Shown piece after piece: positions 8,870-16,812 of a DNA stretch of 64,000 bases. Source of the stretch: Bernardetia sp. MNP-M8 (GTDB lineage Bacteria; Bacteroidota; Bacteroidia; Cytophagales; Bernardetiaceae); NCBI RefSeq assembly GCF_037126285.1, contig NZ_CP147012.1, forward strand, positions 124,001 to 188,000, read 5' to 3'. The notes beneath the pieces are model-generated. The model was given only the letters and a program-made list of their open reading frames with translations, did not search any database and was not told where the DNA came from. The number at the start of each line of letters is the position of its first letter. Within the stretch, counting starts at the first letter, position 1. A program made the translations under genes and the position numbers.

Positions 8870-9358
8870 ATGGCTATGTTCCAATCGAAAAAACAAACAG
8901 TAGGCTCAACAGAGGTAGAAGCAAACAATATTATAGGTAAAGGCACTAAAATTATAGGTGACCTGATAACACAAGGAAATATTCGAATTGATGGAGAAAT
9001 CAACGGAAATATCACATCCAAATCTAAAGTAGCTTTAGGAAGTGGATCAAACCTAAAGGGAAATCTTGTATCTAGTAATGCAGAAATAGAAGGCGAAGTT
9101 ACAGGAAATCTTTTTATTGCTGAACTGCTTATCTTGAAAGCAAATGCTGTTATTAATGGTGATGTTTGTGCGCTGCGCATGATAACTGAACCAGGTGCTA
9201 AAATAAATGGTCAGTGCAAAGTAGGAGAAGCTCCAAAAGTAACAACCTCATTACAAAATCCAACTCTAAATAGCTCTTCTAATTCTGGAATAAACGGTAA
9301 AAAGAATGAACGACAAATCGAACAAAAATCAGAACGAGAACTTCAAACCTCAAGATAA
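8870..9358 (+). CDS. Bactofilin (polymer-forming cytoskeletal protein)
   Basis: The 162-residue protein has a central right-handed beta-helix typical of DUF583/bactofilins: successive short turns with conserved Gly and Ile/Val (NIIGKGTKIIGDLITQGNI, IDGEINGNI, LKGNLVSSNAEIEGEVTGNL, INGDV), from about residue 22 to 110. The N-terminus is short and the Ser/Asn-rich tail is disordered. Bactofilins self-assemble without nucleotide into filaments that shape the envelope or place proteins. Its 3' end overlaps the AtpZ-like gene by 53 bases, implying co-translation; this order is common in Bacteroidota. Confidence 0.92.
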   Translation: MAMFQSKKQTVGSTEVEANNIIGKGTKIIGDLITQGNIRIDGEINGNITSKSKVALGSGSNLKGNLVSSNAEIEGEVTGNLFIAELLILKANAVINGDVCALRMITEPGAKINGQCKVGEAPKVTTSLQNPTLNSSSNSGINGKKNERQIEQKSERELQTSR

Positions 9359-9830
9359 TTCAAACTCATCAGATAAATTCTCTGATTTAGAAGATAAATT
9401 TCATAGACAATTGAAAGAAACTGAAGATAAATTAGATAGGGAATTTGAAGAAGAATTGAATAAAAATTTTAATACTGATACCGATAAGATTAGCAAAACA
9501 ATTTCTGTAGAAAATATAGAACCTGTTCCTACTTTTAAAAACTCTTATACAGAAAAATTAGATGTTGCTTCTAAAAAAAGAGAAGATGCTCTAAAAAAAG
9601 GATCTAATAAATACATCAAATACTCTAGTATTGGAATGGAGATGATAGGTTCTGTAATTTTAGGAGGTTTTGGAGGAAATTGGTTAGATAAAAAATTAGA
9701 GTTTAGCTTTCCTTTCTTTACAATCACACTCATTTTACTTGGTTTAACAGCTACGTTTGCACATCTTATTATGCAACTCAATACTGACAGAAAAGCTGAG
9801 GAAGAGCAAGCTAAAAGGTCTAAAAAATAA
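9306..9830 (+). CDS. AtpZ/AtpI-like F0F1-ATPase accessory membrane protein
   Basis: The first 100 residues are charged and probably disordered or coiled coil (KFSDLEDKFHRQLKETEDKL). The C-terminal part holds two membrane helices with the family pattern YSSIGMEMIGSVILGGFGGNWLDKK and FFTITLILLGLTATFAHLI (read as SIGMEMIGSVILGGFGG and ITLILLGLTATFAH). AtpZ/AtpI proteins help assemble the c-ring or move magnesium/calcium and usually precede atpB. Here no other atp gene follows, and a terminator ends the two-gene unit. The ATG at 9306 lies inside bactofilin; no other ATG precedes the membrane part except an internal one, so the overlap is probably real. Confidence 0.8.
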   Translation: MNDKSNKNQNENFKPQDNSNSSDKFSDLEDKFHRQLKETEDKLDREFEEELNKNFNTDTDKISKTISVENIEPVPTFKNSYTEKLDVASKKREDALKKGSNKYIKYSSIGMEMIGSVILGGFGGNWLDKKLEFSFPFFTITLILLGLTATFAHLIMQLNTDRKAEEEQAKRSKK

Positions 9831-9853
9831 ATCAAAGAATGATTTATTTTTTG
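9822..9853. terminator. Bidirectional intrinsic terminator
   Basis: The arms AAAAAATAAATCA and TGATTTATTTTTT with a 5-base loop overlap the atpZ stop. They serve this gene and the convergent redoxin gene. Confidence 0.8.
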
Positions 9854-9879
9854 GACTTTTTCATTTGATTATTTTTATA

Positions 9880-10440
9880 TTATTTATTTCCAAAAACAAG
9901 TTCTTCTATTTGATTAAATGGCAAGTGGTCTGGAATATCTTTTCCATAATGTGCTTTTATAATATTCAGATTTTCATCTACTAAAAAGTCAGCTGGAATA
10001 GAATGAATTTGAGTTTCACCAGAATCTATTTCATAACCTTTTTCAACTAGTTTGGAATGAATAGCCATTTGTTCTTTTGAATTAATAGTGGCATTAAATT
10101 TTTCAGCAGAAACTTCTGTACCATATTTTCGATAGGTTGCTCTTCCAAAGTCTGCAATAATCGGAATAGGAGAAACTCCTTGATGAAAAGAGCTACGCAA
10201 GACTATGTCTTTTTTTGCTTCCAAAAAGAAAATCATTTCCAAACTATCTTTCCATTGGTCATTTTTAGCTGTCAATTGATGAATTCGAAAATTACAAAAA
10301 GGGCAAGCTACATTTCTAAAAAAAGAAATCAATATTTTTTTGCCTTTGTTTTTATAAGCTGACAAATCGATTTCTCTATCATAAATATCAGTCAAGCAAA
10401 ATAAAGGAGCTGGCTGACCAGTTTCTAAACGGTTAGACAT
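9880..10440 (-). CDS. AhpC/TSA-type redoxin, copy 1
   Basis: The 186-residue thioredoxin-fold protein opens RLETGQPAPLFCLTDIYDRE, as in AhpC/TSA redoxins, and carries the active-site region ISFFRNVACPFCNFRIHQL with a CPFC motif near residues 46-49. The C-terminal part (IPADFLVDENLNIIKAHYGKD) matches peroxiredoxin-like proteins. It should reduce a peroxide or act as a thiol oxidoreductase. A close paralogue lies 100 bases upstream in the same direction (10543-11085), sharing the whole domain, so this is a tandem duplication. No dedicated reductase is adjacent. Confidence 0.85.
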   Translation of the reverse strand: MSNRLETGQPAPLFCLTDIYDREIDLSAYKNKGKKILISFFRNVACPFCNFRIHQLTAKNDQWKDSLEMIFFLEAKKDIVLRSSFHQGVSPIPIIADFGRATYRKYGTEVSAEKFNATINSKEQMAIHSKLVEKGYEIDSGETQIHSIPADFLVDENLNIIKAHYGKDIPDHLPFNQIEELVFGNK

Positions 10441-10542
10441 AAGTTTTTTTTAAAGTAAAAGGAATTAAAATCTAAAGTAAATACTAAGTGAGTACGGCAA
10501 TTGTTTATTCGTAAAAATAAAGACAAAAATGAGTTTAACTTT

Positions 10543-11085
10543 CTATAAAACAGCTTCTATTCTTTCAAAAGGCAAATGGTCGGCTGCACTAGCACCATAA
10601 TAGACTTCTATGATATTTAGATTCTCATCTAATAAAAAATCAGCTGGAATAGTTCTCGTCAATCCCTCACCAGAATCTACAGCCAGCCCCATTTCTTTGG
10701 CTGTCTTGAATGTGGTTCTATGTTTTGCAGAAAGCAAAGTTCCATAAAATTTGAAAGTAGATTTTTCTATTCCATATTCTTGATAGAGAACCTTTTTTTC
10801 ATCACTAATAATTGGAATAGGAGAAACATCTTGATGAAATGTGCTACGCAAAACAACATCTTTTTTAGATTCTAAGAAAAAAATCATTTCTAGCTTGTCT
10901 TTCCATTTTTCTTTTTTTCTTGTCAATTGATGAATTCTAAAATTACAAAATGGGCAAGCTACATTTCTGAAAAAAGAAATCAAGATTTTTTTATTTTTGT
11001 CCTTATAGGAAGATAAATCTATTTTTCTGCCATAAATATCTTCTAAAGAAAACAAAGGTGCAGTTTGACCAGCTTTTAAACGCAT
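10543..11085 (-). CDS. AhpC/TSA-type redoxin, copy 2
   Basis: This 180-residue paralogue of the downstream gene has the same MRLKAGQTAPLFSLEDIYGR start, the same FFRNVACPFCNFRIHQL active site and the same IPADFLLDENLNII segment. I place the start at the ATG ending at 11085 because it aligns with the start of copy 1; an in-frame start at 11118 would add 11 unaligned residues. The middle third (around GTLLSAKHRTTFKTAKEMG) differs most between the copies, so substrate preference may differ. Function beyond thiol/peroxide chemistry is inference. Confidence 0.83.
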   Translation of the reverse strand: MRLKAGQTAPLFSLEDIYGRKIDLSSYKDKNKKILISFFRNVACPFCNFRIHQLTRKKEKWKDKLEMIFFLESKKDVVLRSTFHQDVSPIPIISDEKKVLYQEYGIEKSTFKFYGTLLSAKHRTTFKTAKEMGLAVDSGEGLTRTIPADFLLDENLNIIEVYYGASAADHLPFERIEAVL

Positions 11086-11363
11086 AATAAATATTTTTGG
11101 AGAGTCATATCTAAACAATTCAGCAAAATAACGTATTTAGACCAGTTTTGGTTACTTGGTTAGCTGATATGTATTAATTATTCTTTTATTCTTAACAAAT
11201 TATAGGTTTCGAAGTTTTTACACTTTACTCTTTTGTCAAAATAGCTTATTATTGCACTCTTTTTTTTATATATTGCGTTTTAAATCCTTTCCCTAAAGAA
11301 GAAATGGATTTATAAAAGTTATTTTGTTTTTTTTATTACTTCATTTAATCTAAAATACTCTTT

Positions 11364-11735
11364 ATGAATACTCTAAAAATCCACGTTTTGGCAGACGAAG
11401 AAAGTAGCAAAGAAGCTAAAAATCTAAAAATTTGGTTAGAAAATGATGAAGATTTGGATTATCAAAAAATAAATCAAGAACGTGCAGAACTGAAAGAAGA
11501 CGAAGCAGGAGGAGCTATGGAAGCTACTTTAGCTGTTGTTTTGGGTGCACCAGCCGTGGTTCAACTTGTAAAAGCTCTACAAACTTGGTTTACACAAAAA
11601 GGACAAACCAAAAGAGGAGAAGAAATAACAGTTGAGTTTGAAAAAGCAGATGGAACAAAATTTAAAGTAAATGCAAAACAGCTTAATGACCAATCAGCAG
11701 ACCTTATTAGAGAACTAGCTTCTCTTTCAAAATAA
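11364..11735 (+). CDS. EACC1-like protein (effector-associated constant component)
   Basis: The 123-residue protein has the EACC1 layout: a first strand (LKIHVLADEES), a short helical stretch, an acidic turn (ELKEDEAGGA), a hydrophobic Gly-containing helix (EATLAVVLGAPAVVQLVKALQTWF, described by its ends), then the two strands EEITVEFEKADGTKFKVNA and a final helix DLIRELASL. In published comparative genomics of conflict systems (Kaur, Burroughs, Iyer and Aravind), EACC1 is the constant partner of varied effectors including caspases. The very next gene, 113 bases on, is a caspase-like protease in the same direction, which strengthens the call. Its molecular role is not known; adaptor or sensor is inferred. 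Confidence 0.8.
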   Translation: MNTLKIHVLADEESSKEAKNLKIWLENDEDLDYQKINQERAELKEDEAGGAMEATLAVVLGAPAVVQLVKALQTWFTQKGQTKRGEEITVEFEKADGTKFKVNAKQLNDQSADLIRELASLSK

Positions 11736-11848
11736 TTTTTTTTATTTAAACACAGGGTTCACAGAGGAACGCAGAGAATACTTTTTTTAAATTCACTATA
11801 ATTGTATTTTAATTCTGACTTCTAAATTCTAAATTCTTACTTTATTTC

Positions 11849-13669
11849 ATGAGGTTAATAGACGCAGCAAAGACACAAGCCGTTTTGATAGGCATTAGCA
11901 GTTATACTGCTGATGAGTCACTGCATGACCTTGCTGCTGCCAAAACCAATGTCGACAAACTTGAAAAAGTGCTTGCCTCGCCTACTGTTGGAATAAACAA
12001 GGAGAACATCACGACACTTCATAATGCAGCTCAACCTCAAGAAATTTTGCGAGTAATCAAAACAGCAGCTCAAAATGCTCAAAAAAGCTTGGTTATTTAT
12101 TATTCTGGACACGGAATTTTGGATGAGGATTTTAATCTTTATTTAAGTACAACTGAAACCAAAGTAGAAGATATTTTTTTTACAGGTGTTTCGATTGATG
12201 CCATTAATAGAGTTATTCAGAAAGAAAGATTATTGGTTGTTTTGGTATTGGATGCATGTTTTAGTGAAAAAGCATTTGAGCAGTTTCGAAAAACTAATTT
12301 TTATGTTTTGGCTTCTTCTAAGAAAAATACTCCGTCAAAATATCCTCCAGCAGAAGAATATTCAGCTTTTACAAGTGAGTTTATAAATATCTTAGAAAAT
12401 GGAATTAATATTCGCAAAACAGAACTTGCCTTGCGTGATATTTATCTTCAATTAGAAAAAAATCTGACTTCAAAAGGTTTTCCTCAACCTCGCCAAGTAA
12501 ATACAAATTTGGTTCAGGAACTTATTTTCGCCAAAAATAATTCGAATACAGTTGTTCCTTCTACACAGCTTAATAGAAATATAATTTTACCTGTTTTTTA
12601 TGCTGTTGCTAAATATAGAAACCTACAAATCGGAACAGTTGTAGAAGAAGGAGATTTAGAAATCGAAAATCCATTTGCTGATGATGAGTTGAGTTCTTAT
12701 TTTGAAGATGATGAAGGCGATACAAATTATACAGAAAACCTTCAACTAACTCAACGAGCCAATCAGATTGTACGTTATTTTCCTTTATTCATAGCCGAAG
12801 AACTCAAACGACTTTTTGCGCCTTCGCCTTCTGAACAAGAGCGAAATTTAGGTAGAATAAATCAGATTTTGCGTACTTATTTTGCTACCATGCGTTATAT
12901 GGCATATCTACTTTTGGCTGAACTTTGGGACGAAAAAGTAAAACATTCTATTTCGCTCTCTACTACTTTCAGTTCTCTTTTTAAGGAAATAGATAATCCT
13001 ACACCTTCATTATATTTACCTTTAGTAGAGGAAATTTTGGAGTTATTTTTAAAAAATAATAGAATACCTTATATTTCAGAACTTCAAGAATGGAAAAAAG
13101 AATTTGAGGAAACAAAATTTCAAGATGCCTATCATTCTTTAGAGAGTTTGTATCAAAATTGGCGTACACAAGCAGCTACATGGAATAATGAAATGATTGA
13201 AAATCAATGTTTAGATGCTGAAAATCATTTGACTATTATTTTAGAACAATTAGCTTTCCTGACTAACTACGAACTCATTTCTATCAGAAGTATTCGTGTT
13301 ATTAAGCTCAAAAACAGTAAAGCTAACTTTGTTCATTCCTTGAATCATCTTTTTGCTGACACCAACCAATCTGGACAAATCAAAAAAGAACCTTTGAGTT
13401 ATTATACGGATAGTCATTCGGTCTGTATTACCAAACAAACCAATCTACAAGAAGAAATACTAAACCTTTCGCCCTTATTTTTTGATAAAAATACGTACAC
13501 CAATAATATTCCTAGCATTTATTTTTATGAACGAAAAGATAATATTACTGGAGGTTATTTGTATCGCCCAACTTTTTCAAGAGATGTAGCTGCCGAACCT
13601 TTGGCATCTACAAGTGGAGATATTCGTCTTTTAGAGCTTTTTGAAGCATTTAAGAAAAGTCTTTCTTGA
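11849..13669 (+). CDS. Caspase-like (C14) protease, EACC1-associated
   Basis: Residues 1-225 form a caspase/metacaspase-type domain: the start QAVLIGISSYT, catalytic His88 in YYSGHG and catalytic Cys137 in LDACFS, with the conserved acidic Asp136 before it. Residues 230-606 match no domain I recognise: an acidic linker (about 270-300), a helical region (about 305-480) and a strand-rich end (RSIRVIKLKNSKANF; GGYLYRPTF). No Walker A motif or signal peptide is visible, so the protein is cytosolic and not itself a STAND NTPase. With the upstream EACC1 gene it forms a two-gene predicted conflict module in which proteolysis would be the effector arm. Trigger and substrate are unknown. Confidence 0.85.
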   Translation: MRLIDAAKTQAVLIGISSYTADESLHDLAAAKTNVDKLEKVLASPTVGINKENITTLHNAAQPQEILRVIKTAAQNAQKSLVIYYSGHGILDEDFNLYLSTTETKVEDIFFTGVSIDAINRVIQKERLLVVLVLDACFSEKAFEQFRKTNFYVLASSKKNTPSKYPPAEEYSAFTSEFINILENGINIRKTELALRDIYLQLEKNLTSKGFPQPRQVNTNLVQELIFAKNNSNTVVPSTQLNRNIILPVFYAVAKYRNLQIGTVVEEGDLEIENPFADDELSSYFEDDEGDTNYTENLQLTQRANQIVRYFPLFIAEELKRLFAPSPSEQERNLGRINQILRTYFATMRYMAYLLLAELWDEKVKHSISLSTTFSSLFKEIDNPTPSLYLPLVEEILELFLKNNRIPYISELQEWKKEFEETKFQDAYHSLESLYQNWRTQAATWNNEMIENQCLDAENHLTIILEQLAFLTNYELISIRSIRVIKLKNSKANFVHSLNHLFADTNQSGQIKKEPLSYYTDSHSVCITKQTNLQEEILNLSPLFFDKNTYTNNIPSIYFYERKDNITGGYLYRPTFSRDVAAEPLASTSGDIRLLELFEAFKKSLS

Positions 13670-13683
13670 TTTTTTTGCTCTGT

Positions 13684-13711
13684 GTCGTCGGTGAGACACC
13701 GACAACGGCAA
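13684..13711 (-). repeat. Dispersed palindromic repeat, family A, minus orientation
   Basis: The arms GTCGTCGGTG and CACCGACAAC flank AGA and are followed by GGCA. The reverse complement reads GCCGTTGTCGGTGTCTCACC, matching the copy at 4397 nearly base for base. Confidence 0.75.
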
Positions 13712-13736
13712 GTTTCAAGCGTCCGACGCTTCAAAC
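13712..13736. terminator. Strong hairpin between convergent genes
   Basis: The arms GTTTCAAGCGTC and GACGCTTCAAAC pair with one mismatch around a minimal loop, directly abutting the family A repeat, between the caspase gene (+) and a lipoprotein gene (-). There is no clear T-run, so the terminator role is likely but not certain. Confidence 0.55.
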
Positions 13737-13748
13737 AGCTATTATAAT

Positions 13749-14735
13749 TTAATATTCGTTTTTATAAATTTTACCTTCAGCTTGATATTTTGCCATCAAT
13801 TCTTCTTGTTTTTTGGTGTTTTTATTTTTGATAGCCTCATAATAAGGTTTTATGATAGCAGCCGTTTCTGTATCTGAATAACTACTTGTAACAGTTTGAT
13901 AAGCTTCTTGAAAATCTTGAGTTATTTCTTTGGTTTGATAATCAAAAAGTGGTGTGTTATCCATTCCTTCTAAAAGATAGGTTAGATATATTTTTTTAGA
14001 ACCTTTCAATTCGTCCATTAATTCAGAATAAAAATCAGGATTTTCTTTTATAAAATTCTCTGCCCAAATTATACGTTCTGCCAAACGAGTAGGTGAAATA
14101 ATCAAACCTCCATCACTTGCAAACATTTCTTTTGCTTCTTTATTTTTCTGAACAAGATATTTTTGTAGTGGTTCAGAAATTTTGTCATAAAAATATTCTT
14201 TTAGAAAATCTCTATTTTGAAGGATAAAAGTTGAGCCTTCTACCATTCCAATTCCGAAACCATGACTAGCAAGTTCTTTATGATAAGCCATTATTTCAGG
14301 TGAAGCATCTTTTCCATCATTATAGCCATTATATATTCCTGCAATTTGGTCATATTTATCATATTGCCCACTTTGTTCTCCATTTTTGTAGTGTTGCTCA
14401 TCCAAATTATAGGCAAGAGAAGTATATAATTTATCAAAAATCAGAAAACCTTCATCAGCTTGTTCAGGTGTAGCAGAGGCATATAATTCTTGAAATTTTT
14501 CAGCAGCCTGTTTGGAAGAACTCATTTTTGTTGTGTCTAAAGCAGATACAAAAGTCTGATATTCTTCTGATGGATTAACTATTTCAACTACTGTTTCAGT
14601 TTCTACAGTTACAGAGTCTGTTTCATTACTTTCAGTAGCTTCTTTTTGGTCAGTTCCTCCACACGAAAATAATAAACCACTTGAAAAAGTAAGTAGCAAT
14701 AGAAAAAATACAGAATATAAATTGGTAGTTTTCAT
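13749..14735 (-). CDS. Predicted lipoprotein, unknown function
   Basis: The 328-residue protein has a signal peptide ending in a lipobox (LLFSCGG, Cys25) followed by an acidic Thr/Glu-rich linker (residues 30-55). The rest is helical, with repeated Tyr/Lys/Glu segments such as YDKYDQIAGIYNGYNDGKD and FLKEYFYDKISEPLQKYL. I recognise no family. It is convergent with the caspase gene and followed in the same direction by nothing close; its upstream neighbour (14820-15488) is 84 bases away. It is anchored in the envelope, role unknown. Confidence 0.65.
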   Translation of the reverse strand: MKTTNLYSVFFLLLLTFSSGLLFSCGGTDQKEATESNETDSVTVETETVVEIVNPSEEYQTFVSALDTTKMSSSKQAAEKFQELYASATPEQADEGFLIFDKLYTSLAYNLDEQHYKNGEQSGQYDKYDQIAGIYNGYNDGKDASPEIMAYHKELASHGFGIGMVEGSTFILQNRDFLKEYFYDKISEPLQKYLVQKNKEAKEMFASDGGLIISPTRLAERIIWAENFIKENPDFYSELMDELKGSKKIYLTYLLEGMDNTPLFDYQTKEITQDFQEAYQTVTSSYSDTETAAIIKPYYEAIKNKNTKKQEELMAKYQAEGKIYKNEY

Positions 14736-14819
14736 AAATAAAGTAGTTAGTTGAGAAAATCGGTATTTTTAAAGATAAAGAATAAAATTTTGAATAAGCT
14801 GTTTGAAGGATTTTAGAAT

Positions 14820-15488
14820 TTATCTTTCAAAAGATTCTAGAGTATAATCAAAGCGATAAATTGCAGGAAAGCATAAACCTTCAAGTTCTCCTTCAAAATT
14901 CATTCTTTGTAAAGAACATCTATCAATTACAATCATCCACTTTGACGTTGGATTTTTTTTAAATAACTCTCTTATTTCAAACCACTCCTGTTGAGTAAGT
15001 TGCTGTTTTCTATCTGTGAATAAATTATCTACTACCAGCTCTCTATCTTTATATAATTGTGCTATAAAAGTAAATTGATAACGAGCATCCAAAGGACAAT
15101 TTTTAAGAAAATTCTTATCTGGAATTACATCTACTCGTAACCTTCTAGGAAATTTATCTTTAGTAAGAATACATTTTATTTCAGGTGCAGGAACTAGTTT
15201 TACATTATATTTTCTACTAAAAAGCTCTTTTCCATTATACAAAACTTGTAAGGTAGATTTGGCAGAATGAGGAATAAGAATAATTTTAGAAACTGAATTT
15301 ATTATTATTCCTCCTCCCTTTACTTCAAAAGTAATCTTTGTAGTATCTATATCTTTTGGATAATTAATAATGACTTCATTTGCACATTTCAAATACAAAC
15401 TTCTCTTTGTAGAATCTATTTGAGCAGTCACAAAATGAGAACAAACAAAATAAGAAAGGAAGAAAATAATAAAAATTTTGATATTCAT
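14820..15488 (-). CDS. Secreted protein with GldM-like beta domain
   Basis: The 222-residue protein has a signal peptide (ending near FVTAQ, residue 23). The mature start SLYLKCANEVIINYPKDIDTTKITFE, the VKGGGIIIN turn and the VKLVPAPEIKC segment follow the pattern of the beta domains of the gliding/T9SS shaft protein GldM, which also read (N)xLYxGxxNxxxIxxP then GGG then KxVPxPxAxxG. The C-terminal part (LTQQEWFEIRELFKKNP) also resembles GldM tails. It lacks GldM's cytoplasmic and membrane part, so it would be a free periplasmic relative. The match is by eye and moderate. The downstream lipoprotein may be cotranscribed. Confidence 0.45.
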   Translation of the reverse strand: MNIKIFIIFFLSYFVCSHFVTAQIDSTKRSLYLKCANEVIINYPKDIDTTKITFEVKGGGIIINSVSKIILIPHSAKSTLQVLYNGKELFSRKYNVKLVPAPEIKCILTKDKFPRRLRVDVIPDKNFLKNCPLDARYQFTFIAQLYKDRELVVDNLFTDRKQQLTQQEWFEIRELFKKNPTSKWMIVIDRCSLQRMNFEGELEGLCFPAIYRFDYTLESFER

Positions 15489-15561
15489 TTCAAAGATTCT
15501 TTAAATGAGAAGATACAATTAGAGACATAAATTAAATAGACTGCTATTTTAAAATTATTAA

Positions 15562-16697
15562 CTGGAGTTACGCAGCTATTTTTTGTTTTGTCTAATTAGG
15601 TTTAAATTAGCAAAAAAAACGTTATGAACAACTATTTAGGCAATTTGTATAGTAGCTATTTATTAGCTAGTAGTGGTCAGATTACTTGTACAGGTTTATC
15701 GTCTATTTTAGATAATGAAATTAGTCATGACGAGTTTACTCGTTTTTTAAATGATTCTATCGGCTCTCATGAGCTTTGGTTAAAGGTAAAACCTACTGTT
15801 CGTTCTTTGTCCACTTGTCATTCAGACGGTGTTCTGATTTTAGATGACCACATTGAAGAAAAACAGTATATGCAAGAAAACGCTTTGATTAGCTGGCATT
15901 ATGATCATAGTTTAAAACGTAGTGTAAAAGGGATTAATCAGCTAAGTGTCTTATTTGAATGTGGTGGTTTTTCTATTCCAGTAGGATTTGATTTTGTTCA
16001 CAAAACAGAATATTATGAAAATAAAGGCGTAGTAAAAAGAAGAAGTCCAGAGAATAAAAATTCTAAGTTTCGTAAGTTGGTAAGTCAAGCGATGTATAAT
16101 CAAATCAACTTTGAGTTTGTATTAGCCGATTCTTGGTTTTGTTCTGCTGAAAATATGAAGTGGGTAAAACAGACCCACAAAAAGAATTTCATATTTGCTA
16201 TCAAAAAAAATAGAAAAGTAGCTTTAAGCCTAGCAGAGAAGCAAAAAGGTCATTATCAAGCCTTATCTGAACTCATTATAGAAGATAAGACTACCCAAAC
16301 GGTGTATCTAAAAGGAGTAGATTTTCCACTCTCTTTAGTGAAACAAGTCTTTAAAAACAAAGATGAAAGTGAAGGTTGTTTATATCTAGTATGTAGTAAA
16401 GAAGGGCTTGATTTTTCTCAAATCACTACAATCTACAAAAGAAGGTGGAAAGTAGAGGAGCATCATCGTTCTATAAAATCTAATTTGAATTATGCAAAAT
16501 CTCCTGCTCATAAAGCTAACACACAACAAAATCATTGTATTATGTGCTTATTTGCGTTTTATGAATGGGAATGTATTGCTAAAACCATCAAAACAAATCA
16601 AACAGCTCTAAAACAAAAAATTTATATCAAGGCTATAAAAGTAGCTTTTGACAATGTGCAAAAACTCAAACAAAAATATATTCCTGCGTAACTACAG
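15562..16697 (+). mobile_element. Intact IS4-like insertion sequence with target duplication
   Basis: The 1136-base element is bounded by CTGGAGTTACGCAG at the left and its inverse CTGCGTAACTACAG at the right (13 of 14 match; weaker similarity continues inward). TTATTAA flanks both ends (15555-15561 and 16698-16704), a 7-bp target-site duplication. One full-length transposase lies inside. The intact duplication and frame point to a fairly recent insertion into the spacer between a GldM-like gene and a small membrane protein gene; no gene is broken. Confidence 0.85.
15624..16691 (+). CDS. IS4-family DDE transposase
   Basis: The 355-residue transposase carries the DDE triad: Asp in LILDDHIEEK (about residue 73), Asp in FVLADSWFCS (about 169) and Glu in the YREK signature YKRRWKVEEHHRSIK (spacing Y-2-R-3-E-6-K), which is diagnostic of IS4-type enzymes. 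The start ATG lies 62 bases inside the left end and the stop 6 bases before the right end, so the whole element is little more than the gene. No frameshift is present and it looks active. The exact IS subgroup needs a database match. Confidence 0.9.
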   Translation: MNNYLGNLYSSYLLASSGQITCTGLSSILDNEISHDEFTRFLNDSIGSHELWLKVKPTVRSLSTCHSDGVLILDDHIEEKQYMQENALISWHYDHSLKRSVKGINQLSVLFECGGFSIPVGFDFVHKTEYYENKGVVKRRSPENKNSKFRKLVSQAMYNQINFEFVLADSWFCSAENMKWVKQTHKKNFIFAIKKNRKVALSLAEKQKGHYQALSELIIEDKTTQTVYLKGVDFPLSLVKQVFKNKDESEGCLYLVCSKEGLDFSQITTIYKRRWKVEEHHRSIKSNLNYAKSPAHKANTQQNHCIMCLFAFYEWECIAKTIKTNQTALKQKIYIKAIKVAFDNVQKLKQKYIPA

Positions 16698-16812
16698 TTA
16701 TTAATTGTTTTATAATCAACAAGTTGTGATCGTAATTGACTTGTATTGTGTTTCAATTCGTAATTTTTAATTAGCTTCGCTGCTTTAACAGGTCGTAATT
16801 CGTAATTGATAT

